Positions 33,612-42,903 of a DNA stretch of 64,000 bases are shown one piece after another. The notes under the pieces were generated by a model that searched no databases, was not told the DNA's origin, and saw only the letters and a list, made by a program, of their open reading frames with translations. Where the stretch lies: NCBI GenBank assembly GCA_963840275.1, contig CAWIYK010000002.1:62001-126000 (forward strand), written 5' to 3'. The position numbers were made by a program, and so were the translations under genes. Origin of the DNA: Actinophytocola sp963840275 (lineage in GTDB: Bacteria > Actinomycetota > Actinomycetes > Mycobacteriales > Pseudonocardiaceae). The first letter of the stretch is position 1. Each line of letters starts with the position of its first letter.

Positions 33612-35099
33612 CTAGCCGTCGCTCCGCCCCAAAGCTAGATCCAGAGCTTCCTTAAAGCCCGGATGTACGCGGAAGCTATCTGCACTCGAGTCAAATCGCG
33701 TCCGCGGGTCACGATACCGCCATGCATACTCCGAACCTCCGCCCCGTCCACCGGTCTTTAGGTAGCCGACTACTGAAAATTCGAACAACGTTTCGAGTAT
33801 CGCTAGGGGATTGGACCCAATTAGTTCACCGCGAACGTCACACTTATCTACGAACTGGTTGAACGTGAACTTCTCCGTTCCAACCGATTTGACTACTTCT
33901 AGGTAGTCTTTATATTGTGGCGCATGTTTCGCGATCTCGTCGTCAAGTTCGTTGAGAAGATAGTAGGAGTAGGCTTCGCGCGCCTCATGTACGGCACTAT
34001 TTCCAAAGAAAAGTCCATCATCAGGACTGGACGCTTTGTATGCAGTCAGGACTTCATTGCAAAACTTGATCATATCTCGGGGACGAAGGAAGGTTCTGTC
34101 ACAGATGTGCTTATACTTCGACTGTCGGCCTGGCATCTCCTTAAATTCGTCGAACACCTCGTCCCATGAGACGGGCGAACTTGAATCGGTGAGCGCTGCA
34201 GCAAACCGGCTTTCCATCAAATTCTTTAACGTCAGACCTTTTCCGGCCTCGTCCCAACGGACATGGGCAGAGAAGTTCTCGGTAATCTTATTTTTGTCTT
34301 CAAACTGAAGATCCTGGTAAATATCGTCGCGCAAGAATACGACTACGTTAAGACGTTTGTTGGCGGCCCGCGCCGCAACGACTGCATCGCGTGCGGCTAG
34401 GATTAAGCCGATCAATCGATCCGAGTACTCGGGATGAGTTTTCGTGAAACCAAGGTCCAACTGGTCGAAGCAGACGAAATAGTCGTGGCTCTCATTTAGC
34501 GCTGTAAGGACGTGCGTCTGAATCGCACGATTAACATCTTGAACGTGAACTGGAAGATCTCTTACTCTAAGACGCTCGCCCGAGACTTCTACAAATGGCA
34601 GTCGTAGTGCAGCCTTGAAGCGCAGTTCTTTGTCGGGGCTAAATAGTTGTCGAACATCTGGATCTCGTGTTCCGTATGAATCGACAACGAAATCTTCCAA
34701 CGCACCCAGGGCCGTGGCAGCCTCGTCGGCCCACGGTTGACTCTGATCCTGATTAAGCAATATTTTTGATAGACTGAGCATAATCAGATACTTCCAGCTA
34801 TGGATGTATCTGCGCTCCTCCGGTACGCCGTGTTGCGCTTGGAGGTCATGATGATGCCATGGGTAGTCATCGAACGAGTGCCCGTAAGTAAAGACGTCGT
34901 GCCGCTTCTCTGTTATTAGACGCTTATATATGGCGGTTTTCCCGGAACCCTTTCGACCTAGGATAAGAAAGGACTTTCGACTGCGGGCATCCTCATAAGC
35001 TGGGTGATCCTGGAAGCAGCCCTTTAGGAGATCGTCGGAGTCTGCGTCGATCGCTCCAAAGTTCTCGACCAGACGAAGTTTCGAAGCTAGTTCTTCCAT
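33612..35099 (-). CDS. P-loop ATPase, Sll1717-like family
   Basis: A 495-residue ATPase. Walker A is GRKGSGKTAIYKRL (48-61), and Walker B lies in DYFVCFDQLDLGF near residue 208. The middle contains VVVFLRDDIYQDLQF and FLRPRDMIKFCNEVLTA, features of KAP/Sll1717-like STAND-related ATPases. The C-terminal 150 residues are helical plus a winged-helix-like end (FEFSVVGYLKTGGRG). Codon use is clearly AT-richer than the surroundings, pointing to recent transfer. It stands alone upstream of the DarTG cargo. Such ATPases often occur in defence islands; the effector, if any, is not evident. Confidence 0.75.
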   Translation of the reverse strand: MEELASKLRLVENFGAIDADSDDLLKGCFQDHPAYEDARSRKSFLILGRKGSGKTAIYKRLITEKRHDVFTYGHSFDDYPWHHHDLQAQHGVPEERRYIHSWKYLIMLSLSKILLNQDQSQPWADEAATALGALEDFVVDSYGTRDPDVRQLFSPDKELRFKAALRLPFVEVSGERLRVRDLPVHVQDVNRAIQTHVLTALNESHDYFVCFDQLDLGFTKTHPEYSDRLIGLILAARDAVVAARAANKRLNVVVFLRDDIYQDLQFEDKNKITENFSAHVRWDEAGKGLTLKNLMESRFAAALTDSSSPVSWDEVFDEFKEMPGRQSKYKHICDRTFLRPRDMIKFCNEVLTAYKASSPDDGLFFGNSAVHEAREAYSYYLLNELDDEIAKHAPQYKDYLEVVKSVGTEKFTFNQFVDKCDVRGELIGSNPLAILETLFEFSVVGYLKTGGRGGGSEYAWRYRDPRTRFDSSADSFRVHPGFKEALDLALGRSDG

Positions 35100-35772
35100 C
35101 GATTTTGGTCCTCTCCGCCGCTCGTCAACGGCGGGAATGGTTCGCTCTCGGGGCTTGTGCGTCTATTCGACGCACTGTATGGATCCTCGTCCTCGCAACG
35201 AGGGTACCTGACTGCGGCAGACGCCCTGGGGACGCGCTTGCCTCATCACAAGGGTGTTGCGGAGTCCGCAGGACGAAGACGCGTGAGCGGCCGGCAACCG
35301 CAGGCGCGACGGGAATGACGGGGGTGGGTGGCTCGAGGTCCAAACAGATTCGGAATCTGTCGAGCTGGGGCCGCACGGTGCAACTGAGACGACACGAAGG
35401 GGTGTGCCCGTGTAGACACTGGGATAGCTCCGTACGTGCGCTCTCCTGCCACAGCCGGGCAGCATAGGGGTGGGACCGACACGCGTGATCGCTGAACCTA
35501 CGGTTTCATGATCATGAACCGTCGTCACCAGGCCGTTGCCTGCCATCGTGCCGCACTACCTGCACTGGTTGCACCAGCGAACAGCTGTGATCGGATGTTG
35601 TGGCCCGTAAGTTACGGTCGTTTGCTGGAGTAGAACGGAGGAAATGATCTTGAGTGCTTCGGGACGGGCCAGACACCGCCTCTCTACGTGACGCGGGCGG
35701 CGTTCAACCCCTGACCACTGTGACACACCGTGACTGTCCCAGATTTGTCAGACCCAAGCGCTACGGTGAGGT
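35100..35772. other. Gene-free interval with near-palindrome at 35500-35522
   Basis: About 670 bases without a supported gene. A 23-base near-palindrome (ACGGTTTCATGATCATG, then AACCGT) at 35500-35522 is a possible operator. The interval should include the ATPase promoter at the left end and the DarT promoter at the right. Confidence 0.4.
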
Positions 35773-36402
35773 GTGCCACCAGCGACCGATCGACCGATCC
35801 TCCACTTCACGGACGTCACGAACGTCCCGAAGATCATCACTGCTGGCGGCATCCACCCGGACAACGTGATGTCATCGAACTCCGAGACGTTCACGGAGTG
35901 TGCATCCACGGAGATCAAGGGTGCACGACGAACCAAACCAGTGCCGGTGAAGCCGCGTGAGTGCGTCGGCGACTACGTGCCGTTCTACTATGCTCCGCGG
36001 TCTCCCATGATGAGCGCGATCAGTCACGGTCGTGTTCCTGGCTACAGCAACTCGCGCCACCTGGTCTACCTGATCTCCTCGATCGCCAGAGTCGACGCTG
36101 CCGGACTTGCCTGGGTGTGCAGCGACGGGAACGCCCGAACCGGCATCACGCGTTTCTTCAACACATGGGAAGACCTTGAGGCCAAGACCGACTGGCCTCT
36201 CATGAAGGACCAATACTGGACAGATACCGCAGAAGACGGCGACCGCAGGCGGCGGCGCATGGCTGAGTTCTTAGTACACAAGTTCTTTCCATTACCGTTA
36301 ATATCCGTAGTCGTTACACATAATCAACAGATACTTGATACCATTAGTGCGAAGTTGTCGACGGAGATTAAGACAGCCGTTAGGCCCGACTTCTACCTCT
36401 GA
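35773..36402 (+). CDS. darT: DarT-type DNA ADP-ribosyltransferase toxin
   Basis: A 209-residue DUF4433/DarT protein, an enzyme that uses NAD+ to ADP-ribosylate thymidine (or guanosine) in single-stranded DNA. The N-terminal ILHFTDVTNVPKIITAGGIH is the NAD-site start, followed by VPFYYAPRSPMMSAIS. The catalytic Glu is E165 in MAEFLVHKFFPLPLIS. Length and motifs are complete, so the toxin looks intact. GTG 35773 has a weak GTGAGG upstream. It is followed 11 bases later by the macrodomain gene with a strong GAGGAGG site, the standard DarTG order. Confidence 0.9.
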   Translation: MPPATDRPILHFTDVTNVPKIITAGGIHPDNVMSSNSETFTECASTEIKGARRTKPVPVKPRECVGDYVPFYYAPRSPMMSAISHGRVPGYSNSRHLVYLISSIARVDAAGLAWVCSDGNARTGITRFFNTWEDLEAKTDWPLMKDQYWTDTAEDGDRRRRRMAEFLVHKFFPLPLISVVVTHNQQILDTISAKLSTEIKTAVRPDFYL

Positions 36403-36413
36403 GAGGAGGCGAC

Positions 36414-37270
36414 ATGATCGAGGAAGCAAGCGGCAATCTGCTGGAATCAGACGTTGAAGCTCTCGTGAACACCGTGAACACCGTGGGCATAATGGGCAAA
36501 GGTATCGCGCTGCAGTTCAAACGCGCCTTCCCTCAGAATTTCAAGGAATACGAGAGTGCATGTAAGCGAAATGAGGTAGAACTCGGTCATATGTTCGTAC
36601 ATGCGACCGGAGCAATCGACAACCCAAAATACATCATCAACTTCCCAACTAAGAAGCATTGGAAATCACGCTCGAAGCTTGCTGATATCAAAACCGGCCT
36701 TGCCTCGCTTCGGGCCGCGATTGAAGAATACGGCATCCGATCCATCGCGGTGCCGCCCCTGGGTTGCGGGAACGGCGGACTCGACTGGGGTGACGTTTAC
36801 CCAGTTATCCAAGAAAGTCTGGCGACCTAAAAGGTGTGAAAGTCCTGGTGTATCCGCCGGTTGGTGCCCCAGCGGCAACCAGCATGCCAGTTCGAACGAA
36901 GCGACCAAACATGACGCGGACTCGCGCCGCCCTTCTTCTGGCGTTCGAGCGATACATGCAGCAGAGTGTCGCGACCGGAGTCTCTGATACGGGCGAGATG
37001 TCAATCGTCGAGGCACAGAAGGCGGCTTACTTCCTACAGGTTGCCGGATGGCCAAGAAGCTCGAATTCGCACCTAGTCATTTCGGCCCGTACGCGCAAAC
37101 GGTTGATGAGTTCATAAGCGATGTCGAAGCCACTCTACATACATGGAGACGGTGACGGAAGCCCGGAAGTAAAGCAACTCTCACGCTCGACGAAGATGCC
37201 ATTGCGAGGCGCAAACGTACTCGATGACGATCAGGAATTGAAATTGGCGCTAGATCGACTCGCCAAATAG
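36414..37270 (+). pseudogene. darG: DarG antitoxin, macrodomain intact but C-terminus frameshifted
   Basis: DarG removes ADP-ribose from DNA with its macrodomain and binds DarT with its C-terminal domain. The macrodomain is present (SDVEALVNTVNTVGIMGKGI, ALQFKRAFP, VPPLGCGNGGLDW), but the frame stops at 36830 after about 138 residues. The rest of the gene is legible in other frames: VKVLVYPPVGAPAATSMPVR from 36836, AKKLEFAPSHFGPYAQTVDE from 37051, and YIHGDGDGSPEVKQL from 37136 to a TAG at 37270. This implies one-base losses near 36823 and 37050 and a one-base gain near 37130. The macrodomain alone could still reverse the damage but would lack the toxin-binding part. Confidence 0.85.
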
Positions 37271-38287
37271 TCGACGGTTCTAGTTCCCCTACGGTGTCGA
37301 GCTACTAGCGATGTCCATTATGTCATTGAACATCAGGACGACTCGCCTAACGTGGACGAGGTTGCTCCGCAATTAAAGCGTGGTCGAAGAGAAAAGGACA
37401 GATTTTCAAGAAAGTAGAAGGCGGCTCTTGCATATGTGATTATTTGATAACTTTTAAAGCTGGTCGAGCTGCCGAACGTCTCTAACTCAAGAGCATCGGC
37501 TGAGTAAGATCATCGATAGAACAACAGACGTAGAGCTTCTTCGCCACTCCCTTCTACCTGGCGCAACCCGATCCAGCTGGGTCTAGGTGGCTCCTTTGTG
37601 CCGTCCGGCTGCGTCGGGTTCGATGCGCCTCATCGACGTGGTGCGCATCGCCCCGTGGGGAGGTCGCGGGGATCGGCAGGTCCCAACGACGAAACCGCGG
37701 CGTCACCGCGGTCGGGCATACTGGTAGACCTGCCTGTTCGGCGCCGAGGCCATCCTCCTCTGTTCGATGCGGGCCGAGTGCTGCATCTGGCCCACCTCGG
37801 CCGGACCGGCGCGCGCTGGAACCGACGCCAGCTGCACGCCCAGAGCGCAGTGTCGATCCCGGCATAGGCACAGCGGCCAGCGGGCCGCTCTCGGCGGCCC
37901 GCGTAACCAGTAGAGAAAGTCTGAGCACACCAGTCGAGCGAGCCGCTGTTTGTCGAGCCCAGGGGACGTTGCGCGCCCCGTACCGCCATGTCGGCGGTAG
38001 GCGCGCGATCAACCCGGCCGACTGTCGCGATCTAAGAGCCGCTCAGCCCCTGCTCTGTGCCAAATCGTGTCCAATTGGTCGCTGAGCACTAAAATGCCTG
38101 TCAGATGTGGCGCGCGGACTGCTGTAAATCGGCGCGCGAGGATCCTGCCGCCAGTGTCGGAAAGTCCCGGCACAGTCGCGCGGAAGTGACGGATGCGACT
38201 GGTCTCCGCGCCATGACCAACTATCGCCTAGAGTCGCAGTCTCATCCACACATGCTCGAGAGCGTTCGCCATGCGCGCTGAAGCACT
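37271..38287. other. Degenerate gene-free interval before attR
   Basis: About one kilobase with no convincing coding sequence. The open frames on the minus strand (for example around 37554-38012) are low-complexity Arg/Pro-rich readings with no start signals. It probably consists of decayed element DNA. Confidence 0.4.
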
Positions 38288-38393
38288 CTGACCAGGGCGG
38301 ATGTGCTTGTGTGAACAGTGTCGGACAGCGTTGCGTAGATCTTGAAACAGGAGTTCTTCACGGGACCGGGGGTTCAAATCCCTCCGCCTCCGC
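38288..38393. other. attR of element A / attL of remnant B
   Basis: Positions 38341-38393 repeat the 3' half of tRNA-Ser. The final 28 bases are identical to the tRNA. Upstream (38288-38340) the sequence matches the flank before the third copy, including CTGACCAGG at 38288-38296 and a GTGTGAACAGTG segment. Downstream, GGCCAGGCAAAA and GTCTCATT (38454-38461) mirror the inside of attL. This copy is therefore a junction shared by two tandem elements. Confidence 0.8.
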
Positions 38394-38839
38394 ACAGCTG
38401 GCCAGGCAAAACGCCGGTGGGCCGACGGCCGTCGACTCCACCGATGTGCCGCAGTCTCATTTAGGCTCCAAACGCGCGATGCAAGGTCGTCCTGGATCGC
38501 GGCTGTCACGAGTGAGTGGCACTTGGCGACCTTGAGTCCCATCCCGAGGCGGACGTCGCCGAGACAGACGTCGCGACCTGTGTCGGTCCTGATCGCTTGA
38601 TCGTGCGGCAATGTGTTAAAGGAAGCTATGTGTCCTGGATGTCCCAAATTTGGTAACGAAGGAACGTTGATGTCGTTTCCAGATCCCAGTTGGCCGACCG
38701 TCCCTTGATGATCAGCCGCTGCGTACCGTCAATCGGCATTGTTCCGTCTTGCTGTCTGTGGGACCCACTCTATTTCGACGTTCTCATGTAGAAGGTGACC
38801 GTTCGGTAGACGCCGACTCGTTGAGCAGGTCGGAGCCGT

Positions 38840-39372
38840 TCACCAGTCGTACACGTTGATCGACAGCTCGTTCCGAAGCTGCGCTTGTATGGTCGGCAGT
38901 TGGACCTGCTGCTGTTCAGCGCTCAAGCCTTGCAGTATCTGGTACTGCTTTTTCTCCGCCAGCATGGCAAGGCCGAGGGTCACCACCGAAGAGGCATGTA
39001 CGTAACCGTGGAAGTCAGGTGGATCAGTAGCTCCTGAGGTCCTCGCTTTGCGCGGTTTCGCGGCGCTTGAAGTTGGCGGCGACGGCGACGCGGAGATTGG
39101 TTCGGTCCACGACGTTAGACGCGAACCGTACACTGCGCTGCCCACCTGTTGCTGACGTCCGATGGCAGTCGGATACGGCGGCGTTCACCGCGTCGGGAAG
39201 TTTCTCCGCCGCTATCTCGCCAGCCTTCAGGCCGAAACCCTGGCCCAGCCATGACGCGACCTGAGAGAAAACGGCCGGTCGAGGCGCGGCAGAACATGAT
39301 GTCGCCGAAAACCACCAAGGCCGAGAAGACTCGCGCCTCCGGCGCCAGAACGGTCCGCCGTGGAATGGACAT
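38840..39372 (-). pseudogene. Decayed hypothetical gene in remnant B
   Basis: From ATG 39372 (perfect AGGAGG 8-13 bases upstream) the frame reads MSIPRRTVLAPEARVFSALV, then shifts to VASWLGQGFGLKAGEIAAEK and RFASNVVDRTNLRVAVAANF. It shifts again to ASSVVTLGLAMLAEKKQYQI and QVQLPTIQAQLRNELSINVY, ending at 38840. At least two indels separate these protein-like pieces. I do not recognise the family. Confidence 0.5.
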
Positions 39373-39846
39373 GTGGCCCTCCTTGGACTCCGCCGGTGCG
39401 GCGGCTTCGATAGCGAGTCGTCCACCTTTGGTCTCGCGTTGCAGACCTCCATTACGTCTGGTAGGGCAGGATCCCTGCGAGCCTGCGCCGATGCGCCAAA
39501 CGGAGTACATGCAACCCATCGATCATTGGGTCAGAAGGATTACGGTGGAGTCGGTTTACCGCCGTTTGGCTGGTTTCCCAGCGCGCTGGCGTAGTCGCGC
39601 TCCGAACTGAACGGGAGGCACCGACGGTACACGGCTTGATCTACCCACCTCTTCACGGAAGACCTGCGAAGGAGGCACTGGCCGACACTGTGCCAACCTC
39701 ACCGCCAGATCGCCGTCTCATTCAGGTCCCATAGCAACGCTGGGCGCCTGACGGCCCCGGGCGTGTACTGGACGAATGTCCAGACGGACCAGGAGATTGC
39801 TCGCATGAGCGGCAACAGGATCGGTCTGCTTGTGGCCGCTTGGGGC

Positions 39847-40274
39847 TCAGAGAAGCTCAAGGAACTCGGTAGTCGCAGGCGACCTTGACGGATGATCGAG
39901 CTGAGCGTGCCGCGCTTGACAGTGCGATGCAGCGGGATCACGGTGTGGTGCGGCGTCCGGGTGCCGGTAGATGGCATGGCTGCCCTTGGTGCGCACGTAC
40001 TCGGCCCCGATGGATTCCAGGGCGCCCATGACCTTGCGAACGGGCAGGTCAGCGAGAGCAGGGCTCACGCTGCGCGGTGCACCTGGAACGATGTGACCAG
40101 CGGTGTGGCGGTCGGGTGCGGTTTCTGCCTCTTCGAGGTACAGCTCTACGGCCTCGGACAGGTTGGCTAGAGCCTCTGGATGGTATGTCCTTGGCTGGCC
40201 ACGTCGACTTCGAGGCACTGGGCGACGGACCAGTCCTCTTCCTGGTGCACTGCTGCGGTGAACACCTGTGCCAT
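39847..40274 (-). pseudogene. Degenerate HicB-HicA toxin-antitoxin pair
   Basis: ATG 40274 begins a HicB antitoxin (VFTAAVHQEEDWSVAQCLEV, DVASQGHTIQ). The frame is lost by a one-base deletion at the next codon, and the HicB helix continues as EALANLSEAVELYLEEAE in another frame. HicA follows (LPVRKVMGALESIGAEYVRT, KGSHAIYRHPD), shifts to HTVIPLHRTVKRGTLSSIIR, and shifts again to end TTEFLELL at 39847. HicA normally cleaves mRNA and carries the GSH motif seen here. At least three frameshifts make both genes inactive. Confidence 0.75.
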
Positions 40275-40417
40275 AAAGCCAGGATACGGGGTTGACGCCG
40301 AAGGAACCCGGAGCGCCTGAAGAGCCGGGAACCAGTCGTGGGCTGCGGCGGAGCGGCTCGTGTCGGGCTCCGGACAACTACTGGTCGTGGTCATATGTCA
40401 CCGGGAGTGTTGTGGCA

Positions 40418-40485
40418 GTCTCATTCTCAGTCTCATTCACCCATGTCCGGGAGTGTCGCCAGGCTCTGCGAGCGCGATGACCAGG
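40418..40485. repeat. Putative integrase arm sites, right end of remnant B
   Basis: GTCTCATT occurs at 40418-40425 and 40430-40437, 12 bases apart, exactly as at 14877/14889, and TGACCAGG lies at 40478-40485. These sites sit inside remnant B next to its right att core. Confidence 0.55.
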
Positions 40486-40527
40486 GCAGACGTAGTGTGT
40501 GAACAGTGCCGGACGGTGTTGCGTGAA

Positions 40528-40581
40528 CTTGAAAACAGGAGACCTTCGCGGGTCCGGGGGTCCAAATTCCTCCGCCTTCGC
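40528..40581. other. Third att core, attR of remnant B
   Basis: A 54-base copy of the tRNA-Ser 3' half with four substitutions. Its left flank (GTGTGAACAGTGCCGGACGG) matches that of the second copy with few changes, and another CTGACCAGG lies to its right at 40617-40625. It marks the outer end of the tandem array or the start of a third, unrecognised insertion. Confidence 0.75.
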
Positions 40582-40797
40582 CATGACATCGATGTTCGAA
40601 CCGTGGTCAGCACCGTCTGACCAGGGTTTTCGTGTTCCCGCCGTCCCGTCGCCACCAGGCCGGCGGATGGACGCGTCGGCGTCCGTCCGGCCGTCATGTC
40701 GTCCGGTGCGTCTGGGCGTCTCTGGGCGCGCCGTTCTGGCGAGGTACGGATACCTCCTCGCCGACTGTGCCGGTCAACAAGGCAGCAAACGGCTGGT

Positions 40798-42459
40798 TTA
40801 GATCGCCCTCCTGGACGCTGCCGTCCTCCGAGATGTAGAGCTCTGGAAGAACCCCTGGTTGAGCTGCCGGCGGATGGCTGGCGGAACCTGCTGGTAGGCC
40901 TCGGCGCAGTGCCCCGCGATGGTGAGCGGCCGCCGAGCTGGTTCTCCAGCTCCACCAGGCTGGCGCTGGACACGGCCATCTCCCGCTCTGCCGAGCCGAC
41001 CTCCACCGTCAGCCGCTGCATCTCGGACTTGAGCATGTCCCTGGGGACGGCTCCTTCGTAGTGGGCGGCCAGCAGTTTCTGTCGTTGTTCGTTGGCCTGC
41101 TGGAGGCGGCGCCGGCTCCGGCCATGTCCGTCTCGGCCACGGCTTGAGCCGAGCGAATCGTCGCCGACGCTGCTTCGGATGTCCTCGATTTGTTCGGCCG
41201 GTTCTTCGAGGTGGCGGTAGAGGTGCTTCGACGCCGGCTTCGAACCGGCTGACGAGGACGGCCTTGCGGGTGCAGTTGTTGCGTTTGCGTGTCGCCCAAC
41301 GAGACGAGTAGTCGTAGTAGATCCCTGTCTTTCCCCTGTTGCGTGAAGATGAGGCGCGAGCCGGGACGCCGGACCAGATGCTGCCTTGAGGTAGTGACTG
41401 TGGGTTGACTCCTTCTCGCCGCCGAAGTTGGGCTTCGAGGGTCTGCTGCACCAGCAGCCAGGTTTGGAGATCCACCAGCGGTGGATGCGTGCCTTCTAGT
41501 AAGCGCCTTGGAACGGCACGGTGCCGGTGTAGTAGGCGTTGGTAAGGATCTTGTACAGGCCGTTGATGCTGACCGGTTTGCCCGCGAAGTTGGTCAGTCC
41601 CTTGTCGATCAGCTCCAGCCGCAGCCGGGCGAGCGACCAGTTCCCGTGGCGTGATCCTCGAACGTCCACCGGATCGCGGGCTGCGTTCGGGGTCGACCTC
41701 GACCAGCGGATGTCTGCGACGCCTTCGAAGCGACGCTGTTGAGGTAGCCAATCGGCGCCGGTACGGCGTGCCAACCGCCTGGGCCTTCTTGGAGAGCCCC
41801 TTCATGACCTCGATGGCCAGGTTATCGGTGTACAACTGCGCGAGTCCGGCTTGGATGGTGTAGTTGAACTTGCCCTGTGGGGAGTCATCGATCAGGTCAA
41901 CGACTGACAGCAGCCGGGCTCCGGCGGCGGTGATGGCGTCGTTGATCTTGTGGTCGTCGCGCGTGTTGCGTGCCAGACGGTCGATCTTGTGGACGATAAC
42001 CCAGCCCACGCCGCGCTCGCGTAGCTCGCGGAGCATCCGTTGCAGCTGCGGCCGGTTGGCCGACTTCGCAGAGTGCCCGGCGTCGACGTATTCCTCGACG
42101 ACCGCAAGGCCCAGCGCATCGGCCTTCCGATGGCAGGCGTCTCGCTGATACGGGATCGAGTAGCCCTCGGCCGTTCCGCCGACTCGGGCTTGTTCCTCGG
42201 TGCTGACGCGGAGGTAGATGACCGCGCGGTCTGACCGCTTGGCGCGGGTGTGGCTCTCCGTTGTCGCCGCAAGGGAGGCTCGGATGGCATCGGCCGTTGT
42301 CCCTTCGGCCGCTGCTGAACGGGCTGCCTGCTTGGTGCCGGCGTAGCGCGCAGTTCGCGCTTGTCGGTCGTGGCTGCTGAGCGGCGTCTCGCGGAAGTCT
42401 TCGTCGAGTCCTTGCTCTTCAGCGTCGTAGTTCGGTAGGTCGTTATTTTTCTTACTCAT
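40798..42459 (-). pseudogene. Large serine recombinase, decayed
   Basis: ATG 42459, preceded by AAAGGAG, starts a serine-recombinase gene. The catalytic domain is legible: AVIYLRVSTEEQARVGGTAE with the nucleophilic Ser, and VGWVIVHKIDRLARNTRDD. The recombinase domain is then split over frames: FEGVADIRWSRSTPNA and LELIDKGLTNFAGKPVSING in one, and RKRNNCTRKAVLVSRFE in another. The zinc ribbon is incomplete and the C-terminal coiled coil (MLKSEMQRLTVEVGSAEREM) is in a third frame. An early stop after FQGAY is also present. It is not functional and points to a separate integration event. Confidence 0.75.
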
Positions 42460-42509
42460 GCATCGCTCCTTTGATAAATTAGTTGTTCAATACGGCTCCT
42501 GTTCCCCAG

Positions 42510-42839
42510 TTACGGAGGCGGCTTGCCGGGAGCATCGCCGCCGTGGTCGCGCACGAAGCGCTCCACAGTTTCAACGCCCGTGATCGTGGCTATCCTGGCT
42601 CCACAGGCGTGGATCCGGTCTTCGATGGATTCCAGCTCCGTGAGGTCGCGGCTGAGCCGCGCGTAATCCCAGACGACTACGTAGCTCGTGTCGCGCAGCC
42701 GTTCCAAGTCGCTGAGCAGGCGACGGAGTTCCGTCTGCTGATCCAGCCGAGCCGGACACCGGACATCGACGTACTCACGAATAATTGCCAATCCCTGCCG
42801 AGCTGCGATGCGCCGGCAACCTCGTGCCCGTAGGTACAC
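42510..42839 (-). pseudogene. Truncated resolvase-domain protein
   Basis: About 109 residues of a serine-recombinase catalytic fold: RRIAARQGLAIIREYVDVRC, LRRLLSDLERLRDTSYVVVW, DYARLSRDLTELESIEDRIH. The N-terminal strand with the catalytic Ser is missing, and there is no C-terminal DNA-binding domain. It lies directly upstream of the decayed serine recombinase and may be a fragment of another one. GTG 42839 is a weak start. Confidence 0.55.
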
Positions 42840-42903
42840 GCGTCTGAATCATCCTAAGCTCGTCAAGCTATCCACACCTCGACTTGAAGACGCTGCCAGT
42901 AGC

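Noticed and set aside
35280..35400. Possible tRNA-like fold near a CTCGAGGTCC segment
   Set aside because: The arms do not form a seven-pair acceptor stem and no T-loop consensus is in place.
37554..38012. Minus-strand open frame before attR
   Set aside because: Low-complexity Arg/Ser/Pro translation without start signals or similarity; counted as decayed DNA.
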